Shown one piece after another: positions 8,279-15,876 of a DNA stretch of 64,000 nucleotides. The number at the start of each line of letters is the position of its first letter. The first letter of the stretch is position 1. A program made the translations under genes and the position numbers. Origin of the DNA: Arthrobacter sp. MYb213 (GTDB taxonomy: Bacteria; Actinomycetota; Actinomycetes; Actinomycetales; Micrococcaceae); the NCBI RefSeq assembly GCF_002979915.1, contig NZ_PCQA01000007.1:62001-126000 (forward strand). Direction: 5' to 3'. The notes beneath the pieces are model-generated. The model was not told the DNA's origin and did not search any database. It saw only the letters and a program-made list of their open reading frames with translations.

Positions 8279-9166
8279 ATGAAAAAATATCGACGCGGCA
8301 GAAGTAAAACCGACACTCTCTCGGTAAAAATTTCAGCTATTGCACTTCTATTCACTCTCGTAGGCTGTTCTTCTGCTCCAGCAGAACAGCCCAGCGCGCC
8401 GACGCCTTCACCCTCACCGACAGCTCTAAGTCTCCGAGATTTTGACTTGGGCAACACGGATTGGAAGTTGGGTGAAGGGTATGAGAATAAGCCGCGTCCC
8501 ATCGTAAAACTGCAGAACGGAAAGTCCGTCACCAATAATGACGAAAAGCTTTCACCATCTTACAAACTCGGCGACGTGGTCTACTCAGACTTGAATAACG
8601 ATGGCGTTGACGACGCCGCAGCCATCTTGGAATATTCAGATGGAAATGCCTATACAACCCTCATGTATCTGTGGCTGGCTGACGGGCAGAAGCCGAAACA
8701 GTTGCTACAGCCAGTTGCTGTGGAACGTAGTTGTGGGGACTCGGTGAACAAGGTCACCGCAGTATCGGGTGGAATCAAAATTATGGAAACACGACGAACC
8801 ATGTTTGATACAGACCGGTCATGCGCCGAAGGTGGAACGTGGAAAGTAACTAGAACCATCTCCGTAGAGCAAGTCGGCAAAAACAAAACTTGGCTCCCGG
8901 TACAGACTGCCCCAAAGCGAGGTTACGGCGGCATCTGTAATGAAGCGATTCCTGGAGATATCCTCCCATTTGACGAGCCATACTATCTGGCGCCAAACAA
9001 GGAAACGAAGCAAGAATTCGCGGCCAATGATCTGATTCGCGGCATTAGCATCGCAGGCAATGGGATGGACACTACCGAAGCTGCGGAACCCGAGGGGTGG
9101 AAGCTTTATAACGTGGTTGAGAAAGATGACTCTGTTGAACGGTGCATCTGGCTACCGGTGACCTAG
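8279..9166 (+). CDS. Secreted lipoprotein of unknown function
   Basis: This is a 295-residue protein. The start MKKYRRGRSK gives a basic n-region, a hydrophobic core and a lipobox ending LVGC, so it should be lipid-anchored on the outer face of the membrane. A Ser/Pro/Thr-rich linker (APAEQPSAPTPSPSPT) follows. Near residue 110 the stretch SDLNNDGVDDAA resembles the calcium-binding loop of FG-GAP or EF-hand-like repeats. Several cysteines (ERSCGD, RSCAEG, GGICNE, ERCIWLP) could form disulphides. I do not recognise the family. An ATG seven codons upstream is in frame but falls within the likely promoter. Confidence 0.75.
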   Translation: MKKYRRGRSKTDTLSVKISAIALLFTLVGCSSAPAEQPSAPTPSPSPTALSLRDFDLGNTDWKLGEGYENKPRPIVKLQNGKSVTNNDEKLSPSYKLGDVVYSDLNNDGVDDAAAILEYSDGNAYTTLMYLWLADGQKPKQLLQPVAVERSCGDSVNKVTAVSGGIKIMETRRTMFDTDRSCAEGGTWKVTRTISVEQVGKNKTWLPVQTAPKRGYGGICNEAIPGDILPFDEPYYLAPNKETKQEFAANDLIRGISIAGNGMDTTEAAEPEGWKLYNVVEKDDSVERCIWLPVT

Positions 9167-9190
9167 TACACCGAGATTCTGCAGCGAAAA

Positions 9191-9236
9191 CTAAAGGGAG
9201 TACCAAAACCCGCCTGGGTTTTGGTACTCCCTTTAG
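9191..9236. terminator. Bidirectional terminator between convergent genes
   Basis: The arms 9191-9211 and 9216-9236 are a perfect 21-base inverted repeat with a four-base loop, located between the stops of the lipoprotein gene (9166, +) and the membrane protein gene (9253, -). The stem carries an A tract on one side and a T tract on the other, as expected for termination from both directions. Confidence 0.85.
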
Positions 9237-9252
9237 CCAATGCTCCAAAGCG

Positions 9253-9717
9253 TTATTTGTTGCTTGCTGCCGAAGCTTTATTATCGGCGACAAAGAAGTT
9301 CACCGCTGTACGCATCGAGGAACGTGCACGTTTGCGGTCCCCGCTGGCGTCATAGGCCAAGGCCAAGCGATACCAAGACTTCCACGACTCCGGATTCGCC
9401 TCGACATCTTCCTTATGACGTGGGAAGTCGGCATCCGCAGCTTCACGAATAAACCGCCCCGAGGGCATCCGAGGAAGATCCTCGGGAAGCTCCCCCAGCT
9501 CGGCAAGGGTCTTGCCCATTTTTTCCGTACGAAGCCCAAAGAGCACCTCGCGAATCAAGATCCACACGCCTAAAGCCGGAATCACGAAAACCGCTACTCC
9601 CATGGCGATAGCGATCGGTTCGCCGGTGCTCATGAAACGCACCGCTTGGGTGAATGACATAAAGATATACAAGGCGAATACAAGCAGAATTACGCCTACC
9701 CAGAGTTTAGTTTTCAC
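9253..9717 (-). CDS. Conserved actinobacterial membrane protein with TPR-like tail
   Basis: This is a 154-residue protein. Two hydrophobic segments (about 5-24 and 38-60) are followed by a soluble part of about 95 residues. The stretch PESWKSWYRLALAYDASGDRKRARSSMRTAV looks like one tetratricopeptide-type helical hairpin. It overlaps the end of dapB by four bases (ATGA, 9714-9717), so it is translated as the second gene of a dapB unit. Function is unknown. The coupling to dapB is the main contextual clue. Confidence 0.75.
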   Translation of the reverse strand: MKTKLWVGVILLVFALYIFMSFTQAVRFMSTGEPIAIAMGVAVFVIPALGVWILIREVLFGLRTEKMGKTLAELGELPEDLPRMPSGRFIREAADADFPRHKEDVEANPESWKSWYRLALAYDASGDRKRARSSMRTAVNFFVADNKASAASNK

Positions 9718-10472
9718 TGACCCAACTCCAAATATCCGTCTAGTCCATAAGTCAGGCCGGCATGCGCCGAAGCCTGTCGTAGCCCTAAGAGCACACCTGG
9801 CATAAACGAGGCGCGGTCATAGGAATCGTGGCGCAAGGTGAACTGTTCGCCCGGCCCACCGAAGAGGACCTCCTGATGGGCTACCAAGCCACGCAAACGC
9901 ACTGAGTGCACATGCACGTCATCTACAAGGGCACCGCGGGCACCATCAAGCTGTGTATCGGTGGCGTCTGGGCTTTTCGCAACACCTGCAGCCTTGCGAG
10001 CGGCGGCGATCAGTTCGGCGGTGCGTACAGCAGTACCGCTGGGAGCATCCACCTTATTCGGGTGGTGCAGTTCGATAATTTCTACCGATTCAAAGTATTT
10101 AGCGGCGGTGGCCGCAAATGCACTGGCAAGCACGGAGCCGAGGGCAAAGTTTGGCGCAATCAACACACCAACTTCCGGGTGCTGCGCGAGTAGCTCTTCA
10201 AGGCTGGAGCGGCGCTCGGCATCCCATCCGGTGGTTCCCACCACGGCGTGTAGTCCGTTTTCTACGGCAAAACGCACGTTAGCTTCGGTAGCTGCCGGGA
10301 CCGACAGGTCAACGATGTGGGTTGCTCCGGCCTCCAGAATCTCGTTGAGGTCCGCGCCGCGTCCGAGGCTGGCCACGAGTTCCATATCGGCGGCCGCGGA
10401 GACAGCTTTAACAGCTTCCTCGCCCATTCGTCCTGCGGCACCTAGTACCGCAACCTTAATTTGTGCACTCAT
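9714..10472 (-). CDS. dapB: 4-hydroxy-tetrahydrodipicolinate reductase
   Basis: This 252-residue enzyme uses NAD(P)H to reduce the DapA product in lysine / diaminopimelate synthesis. The N-terminus MSAQIKVAVLGAAGRMG is the nucleotide-binding Rossmann loop. TTGWD and APNFALG are conserved cofactor contacts, and ELHHPNKVDAPSGTA is the catalytic His/Lys signature. I chose the ATG at 10472 because the protein family begins here. An in-frame ATG 11 codons upstream adds unconserved residues. Length is normal. Confidence 0.96.
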   Translation of the reverse strand: MSAQIKVAVLGAAGRMGEEAVKAVSAAADMELVASLGRGADLNEILEAGATHIVDLSVPAATEANVRFAVENGLHAVVGTTGWDAERRSSLEELLAQHPEVGVLIAPNFALGSVLASAFAATAAKYFESVEIIELHHPNKVDAPSGTAVRTAELIAAARKAAGVAKSPDATDTQLDGARGALVDDVHVHSVRLRGLVAHQEVLFGGPGEQFTLRHDSYDRASFMPGVLLGLRQASAHAGLTYGLDGYLELGQ

Positions 10473-10671
10473 GTCTTTAAGCGTATCGCTTGCAGGCAGT
10501 AGCACTTGGCATCGATGACGTGATCTCTACCCGTTCAAGTCCACATCGTGCTGAGTTGAACCCTCATCAGATTTTTTGCGATCATCTTGAGATATACGGT
10601 GCCCAGCTTGTATTGCTGGGCAACTCAAGGAAAAATAAGCTTCAAGATCTTCCAAGGAGTTGGCAAGTAAA

Positions 10672-11085
10672 ATGGGGACTGTCCTGAAGCGATGGTGCGC
10701 TGGCACTTTTTTAGTAGCCGTCGTCACGTTCTGTACCATCGCATGTAGTTCTGGCGATGTACCTCCAACCCTGAGCGATGATGAACGCGCACGACTCGTC
10801 GATATAGTCGAAGAGCAAAGCTCGGGGATTGAATCACCTTCCTGCCAAGTCGAGGTATTTCGGCAAGACGGCGAGACAACCTATGGCTGGGCCGATTGTA
10901 TGACCACTGCTTCTGCTTCAACTTCTGAGCAAGAACTTCTACAGGGCGAGTCCTATCCTTTTCGCATTGATGGCGATCAGATCCGAGTCCCTGGCGACGG
11001 AAGTGCCTATGAACAGGACCTCAAGGAAATCTTCCCAGAAGACTTGTGGTCGGCAATCGAGGAACATTCCGTTGGCCTACCCTAA
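10672..11085 (+). CDS. Small putative lipoprotein
   Basis: This 137-residue protein starts MGTVLKRWCAG at 10672, with AAGGAG at 10654-10659. That is a rather long 12-base spacing, and a TTG at 10660 abuts the same site. A hydrophobic segment ends in a lipobox-like TIACSSG, so the mature protein would be membrane-anchored and exported. The rest is acidic and polar with two further cysteines (SPSCQVEV and WADCMTT) that may form a disulphide. No family is recognised. It stands alone between dapB and an alpha/beta hydrolase gene. Confidence 0.7.
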   Translation: MGTVLKRWCAGTFLVAVVTFCTIACSSGDVPPTLSDDERARLVDIVEEQSSGIESPSCQVEVFRQDGETTYGWADCMTTASASTSEQELLQGESYPFRIDGDQIRVPGDGSAYEQDLKEIFPEDLWSAIEEHSVGLP

Positions 11086-11158
11086 AGCTGACCTGCATCT
11101 GCTTGGAACAGATCTTGGCTAGAGTAGAGCCTTCAGCAAATAAATACTAAATTTTTTC

Positions 11159-11923
11159 GTGGAATCGTCCGCGGACGGAAGGGTACGTGTGCGGCACGGC
11201 TATTTTGGACAGATCCCGGAGACGTTGCGTACCCGCTTATCGGTACGCGTGGCAGGAACTGGTCCCGATGTGGTGCTCATTCATGGCCTTGGAGCCTCCA
11301 GCAGGTATTTCACTCCCCTAGCCCAAGAGCTATCCCGTGACCATCGAGTGATCGTTCCGGAGTTGCCTGGCCACGGCAAGAATATGGATGATGGCAGGCC
11401 GGTTAGCGTGGCACGCTTTGCTCATGAGGTCTCCCTCGCGTTACGCACATTAAATGTGAAAGACGCGGTCATTCTGGGACATTCCATGGGAGCTCAGGTG
11501 TCCATCGAGATTGCTCGTAGTCGTCCCGAGCTGCTCAAACACCTGATCATTGCCGCACCAGCGGTTAATGACCGAGAAGATACGCTCTTCCGGCAGGCAC
11601 GCAGACTCTTGCAAGACTTTCCCCATGAGTTGAACGCCGTCAAGGTCATCTTGCTTGTTGACTACCTGCGATGTGGCATTCCGTGGTGGGCTAAGAGTTG
11701 CACGCAGATGCTCGATTACCCAACCATTGACTATTTGGGATCGGTTCCTGTTCCCGTCGATGTAGTTTGCGGCACGAAGGATTCGCTCTCACCACCGGAC
11801 TTTGGGTTACGGCTTGTGGCCAACGCTCCAAACGCGAAGCTGTCGGTATTCGAGGATGCGGCGCACGGTTTCAACTACTCGCATTTTGAACAACTAGCCC
11901 AGCTGGTTCGCGCAGCCCGCTAA
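11159..11923 (+). CDS. Alpha/beta-fold hydrolase
   Basis: This is a 254-residue cytoplasmic hydrolase. The oxyanion-hole motif is HGLGASS near residue 42, the nucleophile elbow is GHSMGA near 118, an acidic residue follows strand 7 (CGTKDSLSPP), and the catalytic His is in AAHGFNYSH. All parts of a serine alpha/beta hydrolase are therefore present. The lid region (FRQARRLLQDFPHELNAVK) is helical. It starts with GTG and no good ribosome site. The substrate cannot be inferred, since this fold covers esterases, lactonases and C-C hydrolases. It is followed by a clear terminator. Confidence 0.85.
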   Translation: MESSADGRVRVRHGYFGQIPETLRTRLSVRVAGTGPDVVLIHGLGASSRYFTPLAQELSRDHRVIVPELPGHGKNMDDGRPVSVARFAHEVSLALRTLNVKDAVILGHSMGAQVSIEIARSRPELLKHLIIAAPAVNDREDTLFRQARRLLQDFPHELNAVKVILLVDYLRCGIPWWAKSCTQMLDYPTIDYLGSVPVPVDVVCGTKDSLSPPDFGLRLVANAPNAKLSVFEDAAHGFNYSHFEQLAQLVRAAR

Positions 11924-11948
11924 GCGCAATGACTCCATTATCAAAAGG

Positions 11949-11997
11949 TAAGGGACGCCCCACACTGTTGAAGTGTTAAGCGTCCCTTATGTTTTTG
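11949..11997 (+). terminator. Terminator after the alpha/beta hydrolase gene
   Basis: The outer arms 11949-11958 and 11980-11989 pair perfectly, with an inner 5-bp stem (11962-11966 with 11972-11976). GTTTTTG follows on the plus strand. It lies between convergent stop codons, so it may also stop transcription from the M16 peptidase gene. Confidence 0.75.
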
Positions 11998-12006
11998 TTG
12001 AAGTAT

Positions 12007-13377
12007 TTAGCGCCCCAGCGCCGCTGCCGATTCGAATGGACCGACCACGGTGATGGTGCGTTCCTTGGCAGCCAGCTCCTGAGCCAACCCCTGCACGTCT
12101 TCCTTGGTGACCGCATTAACTCGGCTCAATGCCTCATCAATGTCTTGGAATTCTCCGGTAACCATCTCAGCTCGGCCCAGACGCGACATGCGACTTCCTG
12201 GATCTTCCAGAGCCAACACCGTACCGCCGGCGAGCTGGCCCTTGGCCTGCGCTAATTCAGCATCGGTAATACCATCCGCAGCCAACCGATCCAGCTCGGA
12301 TTCAAGCAGGCCGATTACTTCGCTCGCCTTGGCTGGCGAACAACCGGCATACATGCCGAAGTATCCGGCATCGGTATACGCAGCCGAGAATGAATAAGTC
12401 GAGTATGCAAGTCCACGCTTTTCACGGATCTCTTGGAACAGACGCGAGCTCATACCCCCACCGAGGACCGCGTTGAGCACGGCAAGTACCTGCCGTCTCT
12501 CATCTTGTCCGCTAATACCTGGGCAACCAATGATGATGCTGGCTTGTTCTACCGGGCGGTTGATCACTTCAATGCCGGGCACCGAAACAATGGTTGCTGG
12601 TTCCGAGGAACGACGCGGTTCCGGAACGGCCATCGGGTCAAGATCCCAGCCCGCCTCGGACAACGAGGTGAGAACCATTGCGCAGAGTTCGTCGTGGTTG
12701 AGCGAGCCTGCCGCGGTGATGATCACTTCGCTCGGACGGTAATGCGCCCGATAGTGCTCCATCACTGCCTCGCGGGAGATCTCCATGATCTCGGCGGGTG
12801 TGCCACCAATGGGTCGCGCCAACGGGTGATCGCCAAGGACCTTCGCGACGAAGTGTTCGTGGGCTACCTCGGTGGCATCGTCAGCGTCCATCGCTAGTTC
12901 TTCGATGATCACCCCACGCTCTTGCTCCAATTCCAAGGGGTCAATAACTGCGGAGGTCACCATGTCTGCGATGACGTCCATGGCCATTGGCAGATCGGAA
13001 TCAAGCACTCGCGCGTAATAGCAGGTGGATTCTTTCGCGGTCGCAGCATTTGATTCGCCGCCCACTGCGTCAAAAGCCTGAGCGATTTCAAGCGCAGTGC
13101 GCTTCTTAGTTCCCTTAAACAGCAGGTGCTCTAGGAAGTGGGTCGATCCATAGTGCCCGGCTTCTTCGTCACGAGATCCAACGGGTACCCAGAATCCTAC
13201 GGTGGTCGACCGCTGTCCGGGCATGGCTTCGGTGAGCACACGGACACCACCGGGAAGAATACTGCGACGCACTTCTGCCCCGCCCTCGCCACGGTGGACC
13301 AGCGATGGGTCGGCCGGATCAATCGGTGAGAACTGTTGTGCCTCCACCGAGTGCAAGGGCAACGGAATCATGACCAC
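12007..13377 (-). CDS. M16 family zinc peptidase (processing-protease-like)
   Basis: This 456-residue protein has the inverted zinc motif HFLEH (H80, E83, H84) and the downstream glutamate region (LEQERGVIIEEL) of insulinase / mitochondrial-processing-peptidase relatives. The second half repeats the M16 fold (GGGMSSRLFQEIREKRGLAYS carries the conserved R/Y pair). No signal peptide is seen, so it is probably cytoplasmic. In actinobacteria this gene typically follows pnp. Here it is in the same orientation, but luxS/mtn and a small proline-rich gene separate the two. Confidence 0.92.
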   Translation of the reverse strand: MVMIPLPLHSVEAQQFSPIDPADPSLVHRGEGGAEVRRSILPGGVRVLTEAMPGQRSTTVGFWVPVGSRDEEAGHYGSTHFLEHLLFKGTKKRTALEIAQAFDAVGGESNAATAKESTCYYARVLDSDLPMAMDVIADMVTSAVIDPLELEQERGVIIEELAMDADDATEVAHEHFVAKVLGDHPLARPIGGTPAEIMEISREAVMEHYRAHYRPSEVIITAAGSLNHDELCAMVLTSLSEAGWDLDPMAVPEPRRSSEPATIVSVPGIEVINRPVEQASIIIGCPGISGQDERRQVLAVLNAVLGGGMSSRLFQEIREKRGLAYSTYSFSAAYTDAGYFGMYAGCSPAKASEVIGLLESELDRLAADGITDAELAQAKGQLAGGTVLALEDPGSRMSRLGRAEMVTGEFQDIDEALSRVNAVTKEDVQGLAQELAAKERTITVVGPFESAAALGR

Positions 13378-13702
13378 AGAGAAACATCCTTAAAACATGG
13401 GGCCCCGGCACTTGAATCCGGGCGGAACACTGCCACCATTCTCCCACAGTGGAGCATAGACAGCGTCCGTATTCCCCACACAGAAGAATCCGTAATATCC
13501 CAGTACAAAGCTCTCCCTCCCCCAAGATGAGGTGGAAGGAGAGCCTTGAAGTTGTGGACTGAATGGCTAACAAAGTGCCACACGGTAATCAGCAGATGAG
13601 TTTTATTTCACCGACTTCCCGTAGATCTTCCAAAAAACAGATCCGAAGCCGAGCTAGTGCCGCCCACACAACCACAAGAGGGTCGGGGCAGTTGCTGTCA
13701 GC
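13378..13702. other. 325-base gap with an imperfect hairpin
   Basis: No gene is supported. An imperfect hairpin (13508-13520 with 13534-13547, A/GCTCTCC against GGAGAGC) lies downstream of the proline-rich small gene and could be its terminator. The promoter of the M16 peptidase gene should also be here. Confidence 0.35.
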
Positions 13703-13921
13703 CTATCCAAATGGATCATTTGGAATCGTCGGAGGTGGTTCGGGAGCATCCGGTGCTCCCGGCGGCATCGTTGGATCTGGCGGGAACCCCGGGGTCGAAG
13801 GCGGCTCGGGGCTATTCGGACCTCCAGGGACAGGGGTCAACGGATCAGGTGTGGTCGGTTCCGCCGGCGGAGGTGGTGGTTCCGGAGCGGGCGCGTGCGT
13901 TGGATCAATGGTGTTGTCCAT
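13703..13921 (-). CDS. Small proline-rich protein
   Basis: This 72-residue protein starts MDNTIDPTHAPAPEPPPPP at 13921, with a textbook AAGGAG seven bases upstream. About 40 percent of its residues are proline, interspersed with Glu, Asp, Thr and Gly, and it ends PNDPFG. It has no signal peptide, membrane segment or cysteine and must be disordered. The strong ribosome site and acidic proline-rich composition argue for a real gene rather than the shadow of the glycine-rich open frame on the other strand, which has no ribosome site. Function is unknown. Confidence 0.6.
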   Translation of the reverse strand: MDNTIDPTHAPAPEPPPPPAEPTTPDPLTPVPGGPNSPEPPSTPGFPPDPTMPPGAPDAPEPPPTIPNDPFG

Positions 13922-14095
13922 GTTGCTCTCCTTATCCCCTGGCACCAAGCCAAGTATTCCCATTCAAGGACAAAGCAGCCACGAGAACAACCACTATCCA
14001 GTAAATTCACAGGAGAGAAGGCGATCTAACTGGGGCATCTCAACCGTGATTCGAGAATCAACTTATTTTGCATCCAAACACGGTTAAGCAACAAC

Positions 14096-14130
14096 GAACC
14101 CCAGCGCTTACATCTCAAACGCTGGGGTTC
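14096..14130 (-). terminator. Terminator downstream of luxS
   Basis: The arms 14096-14106 and 14120-14130 are an 11-base perfect inverted repeat with a 13-base loop, about 90 bases beyond the luxS stop. A T-rich stretch follows on the minus strand. Confidence 0.65.
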
Positions 14131-14219
14131 ATTAGGCTACATTGACCCAAAGTGTGCTCACCGCACCATAATCAATTAACCGAAACTATTAGTTACCGAA
14201 GACGATTCAACGGCTTCAA

Positions 14220-14711
14220 TTAGGCAATGTTGGTGCGATCAAACGCATCCAGGCTGATGCCCTGTTCCAAGATCACTTTTGCCCATTCCTTCGCCGAGTG
14301 CAGGCTGTGATCGCGGAAGTTGCCACAGCTCACGGCCTCAGTACCTGGAACGTCATCCCAGGTGACTTTCTCGGCTAAGTCTTCGAGAGAAGATTTGATG
14401 GCCTGGGCAACCTCAGCTGGAGTTGGCTCGCCCCAGACAATCATGTGGAAACCAGTACGGCAGCCGAATGGCGAGAAATCAATCAAGCCCTCGAAGCGCG
14501 TACGAATCAGACCAGCCATGGTGTGCTCAATGGTGTGCAGGCCAGCGGTAGGGATCTCACCGTGGTTTGGCTGCACAAAACGAATATCGTAGTTCGTGAT
14601 GGCATCGCCCTTAGGCCCACGCTCAACGCCGATCTTACGCACGTAGGGAGCCTTGACCTTGGTGTGGTCCAGGGCAAAACTTTCAACAGCTGCAAGTTCA
14701 ATTTCACTCAT
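14220..14711 (-). CDS. luxS: S-ribosylhomocysteine lyase (autoinducer-2 synthase)
   Basis: This 163-residue enzyme splits S-ribosylhomocysteine into homocysteine and DPD, the precursor of AI-2. Metal ligands are visible as HTIEH (H59, H63) and C129 in VSCGNF. The catalytic Cys is C84 in FGCRTG. Length is normal. It is transcribed away from the nucleosidase gene at 14854, which makes its substrate, so the pair forms a complete SAH detoxification route (SAH to SRH to homocysteine). In actinobacteria SAH hydrolase is the alternative route, and whether this genome also has that gene cannot be seen here. Confidence 0.97.
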   Translation of the reverse strand: MSEIELAAVESFALDHTKVKAPYVRKIGVERGPKGDAITNYDIRFVQPNHGEIPTAGLHTIEHTMAGLIRTRFEGLIDFSPFGCRTGFHMIVWGEPTPAEVAQAIKSSLEDLAEKVTWDDVPGTEAVSCGNFRDHSLHSAKEWAKVILEQGISLDAFDRTNIA

Positions 14712-14789
14712 AGTTTCAGTCTATCCGCTCCCCCATTAGCAAAATTGAAAAACTTCATAGCCCGTAACCGATAAACTCAAGTGAGCATG

Positions 14790-14816
14790 CTGACCGTCGA
14801 ATCTGTTTCCGGTCAG
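14790..14816. repeat. Inverted repeat in the luxS-mtn intergenic region
   Basis: CTGACCG (14790-14796) and CGGTCAG (14810-14816) are 7-base inverted repeats with a 13-base spacer, located 38 bases before the nucleosidase start in the divergent promoter region. It could be an operator or a leader hairpin. No known site is recognised. Confidence 0.35.
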
Positions 14817-14853
14817 AATCAAAAAGACTTAAGTTGTTGTTGAGAGGAACCGA

Positions 14854-15432
14854 ATGTCGGAACAGAAGACCCTGCTCGTATTCGCGCACAGTGATGAAGC
14901 ATCCGCCTTCGCAGACGTGCCACACATCGTCTCCGGAGTAGGGAAGGTCAACGCTTCGGTAGCACTCGCCGGTGCGCTCGCCGAGGGCGGCGTAGAGCGC
15001 GTCATCGTTCTGGGCACCGCAGGGGTAGTCGGCAATGCCGATGAAGACCGTCCGAGCTTGGATACGATTTACCAGGTGACTCGTTTGATCCAGCACGACT
15101 TCCCATTGGCCTCGAATGATGTGGTGCCAACCGGTGAGATCCTGTTGCCTGATACTCAAGCCACTATGGCTACCGGAGATGTGTTTGTAAGCAATGACGA
15201 GCAGCGCACCCACATTTCCGGCCTGAATGCGCAGCTAGTAGACATGGAAGGTTACGCCTACGCGAGCATGTGCCAGCGTTTTGACGTTCCACTGCAGATC
15301 TTCAAGGTTCCTTCGGACTACGCTGACAGCTCCACCAGCATGGAAGATTGGGATGCGATTGTTATCGCCAAGAGTGTTCAGCTGCGCGAGTTCTATGATG
15401 CTCATCTAAGCTCTGCTCCCCCAGTTAGCTAG
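14854..15432 (+). CDS. mtnN: 5'-methylthioadenosine/S-adenosylhomocysteine nucleosidase
   Basis: This 192-residue nucleosidase removes adenine from MTA and SAH. The family signature is present: VSGVGKVNASVA near the phosphate/ribose site, DMEGYAYA with the ribose-binding Met-Glu, and PSDYADSS with the catalytic Asp. It is shorter than the usual 230 residues, mainly near the N-terminus. A GAGAGGAA ribosome site precedes the ATG at 14854. Its position divergent from luxS strongly supports SAH recycling as its role. Confidence 0.92.
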   Translation: MSEQKTLLVFAHSDEASAFADVPHIVSGVGKVNASVALAGALAEGGVERVIVLGTAGVVGNADEDRPSLDTIYQVTRLIQHDFPLASNDVVPTGEILLPDTQATMATGDVFVSNDEQRTHISGLNAQLVDMEGYAYASMCQRFDVPLQIFKVPSDYADSSTSMEDWDAIVIAKSVQLREFYDAHLSSAPPVS

Positions 15433-15504
15433 GTACACCCCAAATTCAGTCCCTGAGCTCTAGGTTTCTAGCGGAACCGTCTCGGGGTTACCCTAATCAC
15501 GCAG

Positions 15505-15535
15505 AACCCCGGTGTCGCAGACGAGCCGGGGTTTT
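15505..15535 (+). terminator. Terminator after the nucleosidase gene
   Basis: AACCCCGG (15505-15512) pairs with CCGGGGTT (15526-15533) over a 13-base loop, followed by a T run. It lies 72 bases after the stop on the plus strand. Confidence 0.8.
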
Positions 15536-15824
15536 GTCGTCCTTTGGCTACCTTTCGTCAACTATTTTCGGGGCAAGATTCTTGAAATCAGAAATGCGCT
15601 ATGAACGATATTTCGGTAGCCGTAGTCGAATTTCCGAAGATTCAATATAGTTCGTCAATGACCCAAAGTACCTCAAGCAGTCTCTTGCGAATGTGGTGCC
15701 ATGGAGGTAGGCGCCAACGCAGTACATCCACATTTAAATTTAGCAGTTGCGACTTTGTCAGTTGCAACTGCTAATTCGTGTCCGTCTCCGATTGCTTTCA
15801 ATTAGCAGTCGTCTCTGGGTAACA

Positions 15825-15860
15825 GAAAACCCCGGCTCACAAATGTGAACCGGGGTTTTC
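15825..15860 (-). terminator. Terminator after pnp
   Basis: The arms 15825-15840 and 15845-15860 pair over 16 bases with one mismatch and a four-base loop, 17 bases beyond the pnp stop. The A/T tracts at the ends of the stem suit both directions. Confidence 0.8.
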
Positions 15861-15876
15861 AAACTAGAGGAGAGTA

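Larger units (their letters stand above)
15433..15876. other. 444-base gap between convergent mtnN and pnp
   Basis: Besides the two terminators listed separately, it holds an 11-bp inverted repeat (TTAGCAGTTGC at 15740-15750 against GCAACTGCTAA at 15764-15774, 13-base loop) and a third partial copy of AATTAGCAG near 15800. No open frame with a ribosome site is seen. A small RNA is possible but unsupported. Confidence 0.4.

Noticed and set aside
13563-14087. Glycine-rich 174-residue open frame on the plus strand
   Set aside because: It has no ribosome site. Its Gly-rich part is the complement of the proline-rich minus-strand gene, which has an ideal AAGGAG.
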